A program made the position numbers and the translations under genes. Positions 45,507-55,546 of a stretch of DNA of 64,000 bases are shown piece after piece (position 1 is the first letter of the stretch; every line of letters starts with the position of its first letter). The DNA comes from Lachnospiraceae bacterium (GTDB lineage Bacteria > Bacillota > Clostridia > Lachnospirales > Lachnospiraceae), in the NCBI GenBank assembly GCA_017427685.1, contig JAFRSH010000023.1, forward strand, positions 21,213 to 85,212. Direction: 5' to 3'. The notes beneath the pieces are model-generated. The model was not told where the DNA came from and made no database searches. It saw nothing but the letters and a program-made list of their open reading frames with translations.

Positions 45507-46277
45507 TCAACCGAGTTCCGACCTGTGAATGCCGAAGTCATAGAGCTGTCTTCCTGCGATTATCTGGATGCCTTCACAAAGACCCTGATCGTAGACAGTC
45601 TTTACGAGAGGTGAGATATCCGAGAAGTCATCATCCTTTTCGGCGGTACGAACAACGACCGTGGGATCGAGCCTGTCCTTACGACATGCGAGCCAGTAGA
45701 CAAAGCGGTCCGTGGTATCGAACTCACCCTTCTCCTGCACGTATGCCTCAAGAAGCTTCTTGCCGTCCTCATCAAGAGAATCATTGAGAGCCTCGTACTG
45801 CTCAGCGCTCTCAAATGCGAGCAGCCTGTAGCAGAGATCTCCTGAAAGAGTGTTGCAGAGGTCGTCGATCACTTCATACTCATGCTTAGTGTCGGGCACT
45901 TCGTACGAAGCAAGGAAATCCTTCACAAGTCCTCGCCTGTCGAAAGAAAAATGCTCACGCATGTCGCGGTAGTCTCTCTTAAGATCGGGGCTGCAGTAAC
46001 CTGTCGTCCTTGTGAAGAACATCTGACCCGTGGGTACGGTACGAAGTTCTTCGCTTTCCTCAAGCTCCCTGAGTCTCTTCTCAAGGCTGTCGACACGGTT
46101 CTGCACCGCTTCGAGTCTCGCCTGTTTCTCTTCGATCAGGTCGTCATAGATCATGATCCTGTCGCTGACGTTTGATTTTAAGTTTTTCTCGGCTTCTCTC
46201 GAGTACATCGACATGATCATAAAAACCACGGCGATAGCGATCACAAGAAGCGCGATAACAAGAACAATCTCGCTCAT
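45507..46277 (-). CDS. b-delta fusion-like peripheral stalk protein
   Basis: 256 aa from the ATG at 46275-46277 with GAAGGG ten bases upstream (a TTG six codons earlier is possible). One membrane helix at the N-terminus (SEIVLVIALLVIAIAVVFMI) is followed by a strongly charged coiled coil (about 25-80), as in subunit b. The C-terminal 50 residues (PTVVVRTAEKDDDF and LCEGIQIIAGRQLYDFG) resemble the end of delta, where a GGVVVRIGDKVIDGS-like strand pair occurs. Read as a b-delta fusion, similar in principle to that of mycobacteria. It sits between c and alpha, the normal place of b and delta. Confidence 0.72.
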   Translation of the reverse strand: MSEIVLVIALLVIAIAVVFMIMSMYSREAEKNLKSNVSDRIMIYDDLIEEKQARLEAVQNRVDSLEKRLRELEESEELRTVPTGQMFFTRTTGYCSPDLKRDYRDMREHFSFDRRGLVKDFLASYEVPDTKHEYEVIDDLCNTLSGDLCYRLLAFESAEQYEALNDSLDEDGKKLLEAYVQEKGEFDTTDRFVYWLACRKDRLDPTVVVRTAEKDDDFSDISPLVKTVYDQGLCEGIQIIAGRQLYDFGIHRSELG

Positions 46278-46338
46278 TATCCCTAATCCCTTCAATGCTT
46301 ATCAACAAGATAATTCGGTTCACAAACGGCACAACCAC

Positions 46339-46352
46339 CCGAAGACCTTCGG
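46339..46352 (-). promoter_or_regulatory. Hairpin between the c and b-delta genes
   Basis: Self-complementary CCGAAG-GT-CTTCGG in the 95-nt gap after the c gene, with a weaker TGCC...GGCA hairpin just before it. No U-run, so not a terminator. It may protect the 3' end of the c message, since many c subunits are needed per complex; that is an inference. Confidence 0.35.
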
Positions 46353-46372
46353 AGCTATGCCTGTTAAGGGCA

Positions 46373-46636
<264 letters not shown>

Positions 46637-46675
46637 TTATTCTTTATTATTTGGGTCGTATCTCAAACCTAGTTA

Positions 46676-48511
46676 TCAATACGAATAAAGCTTGTTGATC
46701 AGTAGTTCGCTCTTGAGATCGTATGATACCGAACCGTACTTAACATCAACGATCCTTACCAAAAGATCCTCGTTGTTATTTTCGTAGTCGAATACGATAG
46801 TTTGTCCAAGCTGAGTTGCCGACTGCATGTCAACTTTCCACTTTGCAGTCCCTGCCGTTTCAGGTGCAGGTGAAGCAGTTCCCTGAAGAGTAAGAGGTGT
46901 GTTCGTACCGCTCTTTACAACTTCCACATATGCTTCGTCGATCAAAGGATCTAGTTCGACCGTAAATCTGATCTGTATTCCACCTCCCGTTACCACCGGT
47001 CCTGTGGGAGTAATGCTCTTAAGTGTCAGGTTGTTATAGAGCTGAGGAGTACGTACTACTATGTACTGATCCCATTCAACTTCTGTCGATTCCTGAAGCT
47101 TCTTGTAATCAAGGAAACCGAGCGCAACGATATAAGTTTGACCGGGCGCTATCTTTTCAACAAGTCCGCTGGACTTGCTAATACCACCGTCGTAAGTAAT
47201 CGCGTTTACCAAAGCACGGTCAACCGGGAATACCGACCTATTATAGTTTGTCTCATCGGGCTTTCCGTCTTTATCGGCAGGAATGACCGAGATGTAGATC
47301 TGTCCGTATGAAAGCTCGGGATCGTCAACACCGTAATCGATCGAGATCCTGTTGGCAAAAGCCGTTGCTCCACGAAGTTTCAGGTACTTATAAAGTGTCT
47401 TTTCTCCCTGGACCATTCCGCCGTTACCACCCTGGCCGCCATCACCGCCGTCGCCGCCTTGGCCACCGGCTCCACCCGAGCCACCGGTTCCACCGGTTCC
47501 GCCTGTACCACCGGTTCCACCGGTTCCGCCGTTACCGCCCTGGCCACCCTGGCCGCCCTGGCCGCCGTTTCCGCCGGCTCCGCCTGATCCACCGGATCCA
47601 CCGTTACCGCCGTTACCACCGGTTCCGCCGATTCCGCCCTGGCCGCCAACGCCGCCCATGCCGCCGTCTCCGCCGTCACCACCGGTTCCGCCGATTCCGC
47701 CGGCTCCACCTGTTCCGCCGTTTCCGCCGGCTCCTCCGTTACCACCGGCTCCTCCGGCTCCGCCTGATCCGCCGCGAACGGTAATATTATAGATCGGTGC
47801 TCTTTCTTCTTCGGTTTTTTCGGAGTTCTCGAGTTCTCTGTAATCCGACTCGTTGTACATACTGGATGTACCCATGATGCTGGCCGTATTAACACGTCTC
47901 TCGCCGAGTGTCAGGATTTCTTTGGCAATATCAAACTCGTACTCTCCGATAAGTATCTTCGAAGGAGTTGTGGTCTTAACACTGACATCATCATTGAACA
48001 GAAGCGCATTTCCTGCTGTGTCAAGGTAGACAAAAAGGAACTTGGTCGTATCAATGATCTTGTCTTCCGTCGCAATGGAAGGTCCTACCAGCAGATACTT
48101 TCTGTCGCCGAGCTTGTAGAAGCCGGGAGTCGAAAAATCAGTGATATCGGTAACTCCCTCGAGAGTCTTAACACCCTCATCCTTGGTTACTTCGTAACCT
48201 CCTCCGAACGTTCTTACCGATCCGGAATCTCCCTCGTAAGTAACCACCGACTCACCCAGATTATAGCTGTTCCCTTCGGGAGTGGTAAGGTAGTACTTAC
48301 CGTCCCACTTTTTCTCGATAACGGATTCCTCCGTCACCTGGATCGCGTTATTCTGGGCATCGTAGACCACGGTTGACGAATTGATCACATAAGGATCGTT
48401 CTTCTTGTTCATCGCGATTGTCATCATCACGACAACCAACGCTCCGATGGCTACGATAGCCACCGCAAAAGCGTAGAAGGAGAACATGCTTTTCTTGTCG
48501 AGCTTTCTCAT
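46676..48511 (-). CDS. Surface protein with Gly-Gly-X stalk, 611 aa
   Basis: Membrane helix 11-33; shared membrane-proximal domain about 40-210 (FVYLDTAGNALLFNDD, ILIGEYEFDIAKEIL); charged linker; then 40 uninterrupted Gly-Gly-X triplets (residues 247-366); then about 245 residues that look like two Fn3-type beta domains. Gly-Gly-X runs of this length form polyglycine-II helix bundles in known proteins such as some phage adhesins. No C-terminal anchor. It starts 21 nt after the 2207-aa gene. ATG has AAGGAAG upstream. Confidence 0.9.
   Translation of the reverse strand: MRKLDKKSMFSFYAFAVAIVAIGALVVVMMTIAMNKKNDPYVINSSTVVYDAQNNAIQVTEESVIEKKWDGKYYLTTPEGNSYNLGESVVTYEGDSGSVRTFGGGYEVTKDEGVKTLEGVTDITDFSTPGFYKLGDRKYLLVGPSIATEDKIIDTTKFLFVYLDTAGNALLFNDDVSVKTTTPSKILIGEYEFDIAKEILTLGERRVNTASIMGTSSMYNESDYRELENSEKTEEERAPIYNITVRGGSGGAGGAGGNGGAGGNGGTGGAGGIGGTGGDGGDGGMGGVGGQGGIGGTGGNGGNGGSGGSGGAGGNGGQGGQGGQGGNGGTGGTGGTGGTGGTGGSGGAGGQGGDGGDGGQGGNGGMVQGEKTLYKYLKLRGATAFANRISIDYGVDDPELSYGQIYISVIPADKDGKPDETNYNRSVFPVDRALVNAITYDGGISKSSGLVEKIAPGQTYIVALGFLDYKKLQESTEVEWDQYIVVRTPQLYNNLTLKSITPTGPVVTGGGIQIRFTVELDPLIDEAYVEVVKSGTNTPLTLQGTASPAPETAGTAKWKVDMQSATQLGQTIVFDYENNNEDLLVRIVDVKYGSVSYDLKSELLINKLYSY
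47414..47773 (-). repeat. Gly-Gly-X coding repeat (40 triplets)
   Basis: Encodes residues 247-366 of the 611-aa protein. X is mostly Ala, Asn, Thr, Gln, Asp or Ser, with single Val, Ile and Met. The codons vary, so this is a protein-level repeat rather than recent DNA slippage. Confidence 0.95.
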
Positions 48512-48532
48512 GATAATCTCTTCCTTTCCCCG

Positions 48533-51500
48533 TCAGGCAATTGTGTATGTAACCATTGCATCATCATACCGGATAAATTGCCCGGCAATCTCAACTCTAA
48601 TACGTATCGCGATCGTGTAGGTTCCCGATTCGTTGAAGATGCCTTCGGCTAGTTTTGTGAATCGGTATGTCTTATCACCGGATTGTGATGTTATAACGTC
48701 ACACATATGAGTGTCTTCGGCGAACGGATTAATGAACTCATCAAATCGTCTTGTAACATTGGACGGAGAAGTCATATCAATACGCATCGACACTCCAAGA
48801 GTTTCACTTGACATATTGATAAAGTCGATATACGCATCACCGGCCACAGCACCTCTGATTACTTCGATATAACCGTGCGAGAAACCGTCCGCAGGTGTCG
48901 ATTTTTCGGATGACTCCTTAACCGTGTACAATCCAGCAAGAACATTCGCGCTGACCGTTGCCGAATTATTGAAGTTTCCTTTGTAATAGTCTATTTCGTG
49001 GAGGTCAGCACGCGTTTTACTCTTCTCATCTTCAACGGCGAAGACCTTAAGCACTACTTCCTGTTCGTCTTGCAATCCATCGACAACAATCTGTTGAGCA
49101 TATCTGGTGTTCAACACACCATTATAATAGTAATCTCCCTCAATGGTGCAAGCTACTAAACTCGTTCCTTCACGCTTAAAGGCACGGATCATGTAATTGT
49201 CATTTACAATTACACCGTCGGCATCGACGATACTTACTCGGAAGGTAACCTTCTCATGTCCCGCATATGCTCTGATGTTATAGAATGGCGAAGCCAAAGC
49301 GTGAAGACTACCGAAACTTGCGTAAACTCCCTTACTTGCATCTCCTCTTTCTATACCGATCGAGTGTCCGGCAAGCCATGTGTTGTAGTTATTTGTATAA
49401 GTAGTAGTGTGACTCGAATAATCACCGTCGTCGTACGACGAATCCTCAGTAACACTGAAGGACGAGAGATCCTGCGTTCTAATCGGAATGATCCTGAGTT
49501 TGTAGTTGTTTACATATCCAACCGCTTGTGTACTGTCAAAATGCATATACACATTTTTACCGCCTTCTCTTCCGACAAGTGTTTCATTCGGAGAAACGTC
49601 AAGTGAAATATTTCGGCTCGAAGTCTCATTCAAATACTGCATAATCTCACGATGATCAAGAACGAGATCTGTGCCTTTATAAAGCGCATAGATATACTGC
49701 TCTCCGGGTCGCAGGCTCGGGCTTCCCTGTGAAAGGCTGAACGAGACATTTATCTTCTTGTTGTTGTATCCGGTCGAACTATAGGTAACTACAGGAACAT
49801 GTACCTGAGTATCGATGTTGACAGTAGTGGTCGTACTGAATGTATAGTAAATCGAAGATGCTGTATTACCGGGATACAAAGCATCTCTTAAGTAAACTCG
49901 ATGAGATATTGCATTACCCTCTTGATCATACTCAAGATCTGCATCAAACTCGGTGCTGTCCGCATAATATACAAGCTGTATAGCATACGAGGTATTCGGT
50001 TCAAGACCCGTAATTGCCTTGCTGTACGTTCCGTCACCCTCCGCGCCCGGATTCGCACCGTTCTGATCAAGATCTACAGCTATTCTCCTTATCTTGTGAG
50101 GATTGTACCCGTCTGTATTATCGATAACCGGGGTATACCTTCCCTGGTCGGCATAATAAAGTAACATGTATACTCTGCCGTAAGGGCTGGCACTGTTTGC
50201 ACGGCCGTACATGGACTGAGCACCCTGAACACCGGTAATAGTGAATTCAACAGTAGCCTGGTCCTGTCCGGGTGATATACTATAGCCTGTCTTTGTGTGA
50301 AGATTTACCATAGGGATAACATCACCGATAGTGAAGGTCTCGGTAGTCGTATTCGAAACCTCGCCTTTTGCTGTTGTGTCAGTCTTCACAAGGCATACAG
50401 TATAGTTCAACTGGCTCTTGGTTATTCTTGCATCATACATACCGCCAAGTCTTGCTCTTGAGTTTGCCGATGTCTCATACTGGAATCCTCCACCGGTCCA
50501 GCTGCTGAAAACAACGCCAACCATACCGGGTTTGTTCGAAAGCGTAGCGGCAATATTCGCATTCTGTGCTCCGGCGCCATCGATCCTGTTCATTTTGAAG
50601 AGCGATCCTTCAGCAACGATATCGTTTGTATTTAAGTTCCTATTCTCAAACTCTGAACCGCCTGCCTCGTTCATAGGAAGGATGTATTGTCCTTCGTTGT
50701 TCTCTCCGGCTTCACGAATAGATACAAATCTCTCTGTGGTATACGGAGCAATTGTCTGTAAGAATCCCTCGTGTCCTGTATCGTAATAGATCGTCAGCGA
50801 TACGCTTATTTCTCCGCTTGGAACCCTGATGGAAGCCAGATCGGAGTACTGAACATAAGCTACCATGTTAGAGCCGGATACAGACGAAATAGAAAGTCTG
50901 ACATCAGTACTTCCTCTGCTCGTGGTAAATCTACCGACAACTGCCGCAACGCTCTTTGCCTGAGCACTTGTTCCGAACTTGAGTTTAAACTGAGCTCTCG
51001 AAGCGCCGTCGTCTCTCTCAATAGAGAAAGTGGTATCAGGTGCATCGTTTACTCCGGTAAAGAATCTCGTAAATGCAGTTACAGTCTTGCCTCTGTTGTA
51101 GGGAGCGATATAACGGTTTTCAACAAACCTTACAGAAACCTGACTTCTCTTTGCAAGACCGGCCACACGGACCTGCGCATCACAATTACGCTGAACAAGG
51201 CTGTCAGCGACCGATCCCCATTCGGTTCCCACTCCTGTTCCGCTTGTTACTGCACGCGTCTTGATCGAATTACCCGCTGTCTTTTCCATGCTGACATTTG
51301 CAAAGATGATGTCTGCATCCTTCGACTGAATGTAATAACCGTAAGTAAGGTAATCACTACCGCTGTCAGCAGGGTAGAAGTAGTACGTGGGCTCCTCATA
51401 AGGAGCAGCATAGGACGTTGTTGATTTAAGGATGCAAGCCTTATCCTCGCCAAGTACTTCGGGGTACATATTATTAGCTGCCTGAGGCATTTCGCCCGCA

Positions 51501-54500
51501 TCTACATGAAGTCGGAATGTGAATTCGTAATCTCTTCCTCTGAAGAAATTGCCATTCTCATAGGTAGCATTAAAGTCAGCATCTACAGCAAATCCGGCTC
51601 CGTGGAATAACCTTGTTCGATTTTTAAGGTTGTCTATACATGTGCTCTTATCTCCCGTAAAATCACTGAAAAGGAACACAGCTCTCGGGTTATTGCCGAT
51701 AAGGTTACCGCCGTCCTTCAGACTCAAAGAAAGCTTCGCCATATAGTGATTATCGGTATAAGGGTAGAAATATGTTTTACCCGTTTCGTCAGGCTGTCCC
51801 TGGTTCGAAACTTCAGTAACAGGCAGACCATCTGTCGCGTGTGCGGACTTAAGGTGATCGCTTATGGGTTTCATTGTAGTTGCGTAATACTCAGCATCGT
51901 AAGCATAAAATTCGATACGATCAAAGAGCTTGAGGTTTGCACCGAGCCCATTCGGTTCAACACAATAACCAAATACCGTTTCGGGTCTGTAACCATCAAG
52001 GGCTGATGCTATCGGTGTTCCGGGAATGCTCGTGTTAACGTAATCTGTATAGTTGGCCGTTGTAATAGGTGTAACAATAAGAGATAACGATCTTGTATCA
52101 GGATATGTCTTTCCGATCTCAGTTCTGTTATCAGGGTCAGTTTGTTTTACAGGTATGGTATTCTTGTGAGAGGTATAATCGTAAGCCTCAGTGATCTTAA
52201 CTCTGTAATATCCTCCAAATGATGTAATGTTTGGATTTCCGGGGAAATCATCAAGCGAAAGGTATTTGTCATCAGTATCAGGAACTGCGATATTCTTGCC
52301 GCCTAACGTATCTGACTTAAGAGGGATATCTGCCTGTGCCACCTTCGTCGTTCCGTCAGCATCCCAGAGTTCTACGTGAGCCTTGCCCTGTACCTTGCCC
52401 TCATCCTCATCCCATGTTTTCGAGCCGTAAGACTGATCTACAGAGTACTGGGAATCAGCCTGCTGTGTTAACGGTAACTGGTCATCTAACTTCAAAGAGA
52501 ATGTAAAGTAAATAGGACTAACGCCATTATTACCTGACTGAGTGTTTCCGGATGTAGTTGTATACTTGGGAGTCTTCAGTGTAACCGTACCGATAGCTTT
52601 CCTCTTATATACGTTGTCTCCGGTCAGGTCTACCATACCGAATGCCGTGAACCTGTAGATGGTCGACGATTTCAGATTTCTGATGACTGAAGTGATAGGA
52701 ACAACTTTAACTCCGTTACTGTCTGTAGTGATGTTGTCTTTAAATCTATCATAGCCATAAGTTTCCACACCACTGTCATAAAGATCAGCCACATACTCAA
52801 TGGTGATAGGGCTGTTCTCCTGGAGTTTTGCTGTTCCGGGGATATGTACTTTAAACTGAGCCTCCTGTCCGCCGCCCGCAACGCCGAGTGCGTTGGGCTT
52901 GAGAGAAGTCTCTTTATTGTCAAGTGTAAGCCAGGTATACTGCGAGACACCGTTCATCGAGAAAGTCTCAGGGAAAACGATCTCAATCTCAAGATTCTTG
53001 TGGTTATCGTATACTTCGGCTATGGCATGAACAGTGTATGTTTCCTGCGCATTAAGACCGCCACCGTCAAAATCAAGGTAGCAGTGAACAACATCATTAT
53101 TGGGTGCATGGACACTCTTTACAAGTTCGTTCCTGTCGTTGTAAACATCATACCTAAAGCCCGTGATCGCATGATCAAGGTCAGTTACGGTGTTAACCGA
53201 GAAGTCAAAGCTCGAATTGAGGATGTTCTGGGTCACCATAACATTGTCGATAGTAGGGATCCTCTTAAGAGTCTTTACAGGGATCAACTTATAACGATCG
53301 GGGATCTGTGTTGATCTGGTCGAATTAAACTTCGAATCCGAAATTGCATTAACAGTAAAGTAGTAAAGCGTATCGGTTGAAAGTCCCGACCCATCCTTGT
53401 CGATCTTCAAAAAGTCAGATGTTGTACGATCCTTATTTACAAAAGTGGTCCTGCCAAGATTCTGTGAGATAGCATAAGAATCACCTTCCTGTATTATGGT
53501 GCCGGCCGCGTCGGTAAGAACCCAGTCAATAGAGAAAGTACGAGTAACATTAGTAGCATTTTCATCAGCATCGGCATCGCGGTTGATAAGTTCCATCGTG
53601 ATGCTTGTAGTCTCAACGCCGTACACATTCACACTCAGAGGGAAGTCGTCGGTAATGATCGTACGATCCTCGAATGTAGTTTCAACCTTCTTGTCGAGAT
53701 GGTCATACTTACCGACAATTCTGAGTCTGTAGGCAGTTGCGGGATTAAGTCCGTCGATAGTGAGTTCCTGTGTACCTCCGCCGGCATTCATGTCCTGAAG
53801 ACTGATCCTCTTTGCAATTTTACCGGTAGACATCTCAATAAGATCGGCATAAAGATCAACAACACCGATCGTTGCATTTACATCGCCGATACTGGGAACA
53901 ATCTTGAAGTAGCCGCTTATCTGCGAATAATCTATTGAAAGACTCTCCCATCTAACCACGGGAACATCTTTAAGCACTTCATCAGGGCTGTTGACCGTAG
54001 GGTTATCACCGTCTTTACCGTCATCACCACGATTACCCTGAAGTCCGGTAGCGCCTGCAGAACCGGCTGCTCCTGCACCACCTGCGGAGCCGGCACTTCC
54101 GGCTGCACCCTGGCTACCCTGAGGGCCCGCCGAACCGGCTGCGCCCTGAGCTCCGTCAACACCTTCAGCACCTTCTACACCGTTAACGCCGCTACGACCG
54201 GAGGTACCTGCCTGACCGGCATCACCGTCGTCACCGTCATAGCCCATAAGACCGGTACGTCCGCTCTCTCCTCCGAGTCCATCTGCTCCGGCATCACCGT
54301 CGGCACCGTTGGAGCCGTTGATTCCGTTAGGGCCGTCCTCGCCGTTCTTGCCATCGATAACCTCAAAGTTGAACTCAGGTATGACGATCTTGAGTTCAGG
54401 AACGTCGGCAGGGAGAACACTGACTACCTGATCGGAGTCGGTGGTCATCTGGCCGAGTGTCATGGCGATATTGTCATTATCAAGGACAACCTGTGTTGCA

Positions 54501-55156
54501 AGGTTGATCTTGATGCCTGTGTCTGTTGAAACGTAGGTGTTCTTGGATGCGTCGCGGAGCATGGTGTCACCGTTGATGATGGATACCATGCCGCCTTCCT
54601 GGTAGATGAGCTCGACGTAATCGTCGAATGAGTAGGATTCACCGTCTGTAAACGAGACTGTTATAACGTCGGAAACCATCATGTAACGGTTGTTGCCGAC
54701 CTTCCAGAGATAATTAGTGAGATCAACGGATGAGCTGTCGCTCGTATCGATACTGTAAGAAGAACCGCTGCGGTTAACGGAAGTGTCGGCGTTAAGTCCG
54801 TAGTAGTTTACTGCAGAAGAACCAACCTCGTCGAGGTTGACAAGAACGCTCTTAGACAGTGATGCTGAAGCGCCGCTGTCGTAGTGAACGAAGGAGTTGG
54901 CATCAGCCGTGACGGTGTTGCCTTCGGTATCACGGAACTGGATACTTCCCTCATAAGAACGTTTAAAAGCCGTGCCTTCCGTAAAATGATACGTTTTGGC
55001 CGGCTGTTCGGTGTTGGATTCGTCGTAGACGATGATGTAGCCGTCTTCGGCGAAGACCTCCTTCCCCGACTGAGTACTGTAGATAGCATAAACCATCGCC
55101 CCTGCTGCCAAAACAAGAATGACGCCCAGCACTATCATGACAAGTTTGTTCTTCAT
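48533..55156 (-). CDS. Surface protein with collagen-like stalk, 2207 aa, first gene of the long operon
   Basis: Membrane helix 5-26; shared membrane-proximal domain about 35-240 (YVELIYQEGGMVSIING, TDTGIKINLATQVVL); 39 uninterrupted Gly-X-Y triplets (269-385) rich in Asp and Ala; then about 1800 residues of immunoglobulin/Fn3-like beta domains, with recurring patterns such as GLNPATAYRLRIVGKYD and GLEPNTSYAIQLVYYAD. No LPxTG or C-terminal helix. The collagen-like part should form a homotrimeric triple helix about 33 nm long. ATG has AAGGGG upstream. The protein is predicted to stand off the cell on a rigid rod. Confidence 0.92.
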   Translation of the reverse strand: MKNKLVMIVLGVILVLAAGAMVYAIYSTQSGKEVFAEDGYIIVYDESNTEQPAKTYHFTEGTAFKRSYEGSIQFRDTEGNTVTADANSFVHYDSGASASLSKSVLVNLDEVGSSAVNYYGLNADTSVNRSGSSYSIDTSDSSSVDLTNYLWKVGNNRYMMVSDVITVSFTDGESYSFDDYVELIYQEGGMVSIINGDTMLRDASKNTYVSTDTGIKINLATQVVLDNDNIAMTLGQMTTDSDQVVSVLPADVPELKIVIPEFNFEVIDGKNGEDGPNGINGSNGADGDAGADGLGGESGRTGLMGYDGDDGDAGQAGTSGRSGVNGVEGAEGVDGAQGAAGSAGPQGSQGAAGSAGSAGGAGAAGSAGATGLQGNRGDDGKDGDNPTVNSPDEVLKDVPVVRWESLSIDYSQISGYFKIVPSIGDVNATIGVVDLYADLIEMSTGKIAKRISLQDMNAGGGTQELTIDGLNPATAYRLRIVGKYDHLDKKVETTFEDRTIITDDFPLSVNVYGVETTSITMELINRDADADENATNVTRTFSIDWVLTDAAGTIIQEGDSYAISQNLGRTTFVNKDRTTSDFLKIDKDGSGLSTDTLYYFTVNAISDSKFNSTRSTQIPDRYKLIPVKTLKRIPTIDNVMVTQNILNSSFDFSVNTVTDLDHAITGFRYDVYNDRNELVKSVHAPNNDVVHCYLDFDGGGLNAQETYTVHAIAEVYDNHKNLEIEIVFPETFSMNGVSQYTWLTLDNKETSLKPNALGVAGGGQEAQFKVHIPGTAKLQENSPITIEYVADLYDSGVETYGYDRFKDNITTDSNGVKVVPITSVIRNLKSSTIYRFTAFGMVDLTGDNVYKRKAIGTVTLKTPKYTTTSGNTQSGNNGVSPIYFTFSLKLDDQLPLTQQADSQYSVDQSYGSKTWDEDEGKVQGKAHVELWDADGTTKVAQADIPLKSDTLGGKNIAVPDTDDKYLSLDDFPGNPNITSFGGYYRVKITEAYDYTSHKNTIPVKQTDPDNRTEIGKTYPDTRSLSLIVTPITTANYTDYVNTSIPGTPIASALDGYRPETVFGYCVEPNGLGANLKLFDRIEFYAYDAEYYATTMKPISDHLKSAHATDGLPVTEVSNQGQPDETGKTYFYPYTDNHYMAKLSLSLKDGGNLIGNNPRAVFLFSDFTGDKSTCIDNLKNRTRLFHGAGFAVDADFNATYENGNFFRGRDYEFTFRLHVDAGEMPQAANNMYPEVLGEDKACILKSTTSYAAPYEEPTYYFYPADSGSDYLTYGYYIQSKDADIIFANVSMEKTAGNSIKTRAVTSGTGVGTEWGSVADSLVQRNCDAQVRVAGLAKRSQVSVRFVENRYIAPYNRGKTVTAFTRFFTGVNDAPDTTFSIERDDGASRAQFKLKFGTSAQAKSVAAVVGRFTTSRGSTDVRLSISSVSGSNMVAYVQYSDLASIRVPSGEISVSLTIYYDTGHEGFLQTIAPYTTERFVSIREAGENNEGQYILPMNEAGGSEFENRNLNTNDIVAEGSLFKMNRIDGAGAQNANIAATLSNKPGMVGVVFSSWTGGGFQYETSANSRARLGGMYDARITKSQLNYTVCLVKTDTTAKGEVSNTTTETFTIGDVIPMVNLHTKTGYSISPGQDQATVEFTITGVQGAQSMYGRANSASPYGRVYMLLYYADQGRYTPVIDNTDGYNPHKIRRIAVDLDQNGANPGAEGDGTYSKAITGLEPNTSYAIQLVYYADSTEFDADLEYDQEGNAISHRVYLRDALYPGNTASSIYYTFSTTTTVNIDTQVHVPVVTYSSTGYNNKKINVSFSLSQGSPSLRPGEQYIYALYKGTDLVLDHREIMQYLNETSSRNISLDVSPNETLVGREGGKNVYMHFDSTQAVGYVNNYKLRIIPIRTQDLSSFSVTEDSSYDDGDYSSHTTTYTNNYNTWLAGHSIGIERGDASKGVYASFGSLHALASPFYNIRAYAGHEKVTFRVSIVDADGVIVNDNYMIRAFKREGTSLVACTIEGDYYYNGVLNTRYAQQIVVDGLQDEQEVVLKVFAVEDEKSKTRADLHEIDYYKGNFNNSATVSANVLAGLYTVKESSEKSTPADGFSHGYIEVIRGAVAGDAYIDFINMSSETLGVSMRIDMTSPSNVTRRFDEFINPFAEDTHMCDVITSQSGDKTYRFTKLAEGIFNESGTYTIAIRIRVEIAGQFIRYDDAMVTYTIA
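54002..54352 (-). repeat. Collagen-like Gly-X-Y coding repeat (39 triplets)
   Basis: Encodes residues 269-385 of the 2207-aa protein with no break in the Gly register. Proline is rare, and the first half is rich in Asp and Asn, the second in Ala and Ser, as in many bacterial collagens. Confidence 0.95.
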
Positions 55157-55267
55157 GTTTGTTCCCCTTGATCTCTCTGAAAATCTGAATTTCTTAACTA
55201 TTATTGGGAATTAAGCAGCATTACGATAAACGTATTAAATTCAGGCTGCCCAGATACCCCAATCCTC

Positions 55268-55296
55268 ATTTTAACTCTTTTTATTTGTTTTGTAAA
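55268..55296 (-). promoter_or_regulatory. Promoter of the 12-gene operon
   Basis: Minus strand TTTACA (55291-55296), 17-nt spacer, TAAAAT (55268-55273); one mismatch to consensus in each box. Predicted start near 55261, giving a leader of about 105 nt that contains an 8-bp inverted repeat CTGAATTT/AAATTCAG (arms at 55185-55192 and 55237-55244). The remaining AT-rich part of this 390-base gap (55300-55498) shows no gene or clear motif; it may hold upstream control sites. Confidence 0.65.
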
Positions 55297-55498
55297 CGTA
55301 TTTCTTATTTTATTCGTGAATTTTTTTCGTTAGATTTCTTTTTTTGTGTTGTTTTTGTGGAATGACGTTTGTTCACTATCGTATTTGCACGTCTTGCTTT
55401 TCACGTATCGCAATCTTGCGCATATCAAATTGTTTTTTGTTATCAGTTGTTCATGTTTTTAAAAAAGTTACATTTTGAAATGTATTATCAAAACGTCA

Positions 55499-55540
55499 TT
55501 AAAAAACGAGGTCTCAGATGCTGATGTTCTGTAGACCTCG
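55499..55540 (-). terminator. Terminator of higBA
   Basis: Stem CGAGGTCT / AGACCTCG (arms 55533-55540 and 55507-55514) with an 18-nt loop, then a minus-strand TTTTTT. Begins 7 nt after the higA stop, so higBA does not read into the large operon. Confidence 0.8.
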
Positions 55541-55546
55541 TGGGTG

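Noticed and set aside
47414..47773. CRISPR array or tandem DNA repeat
   Set aside because: The period is 9 nt with varied codons and stays in the Gly-Gly-X reading frame; it is a protein repeat.
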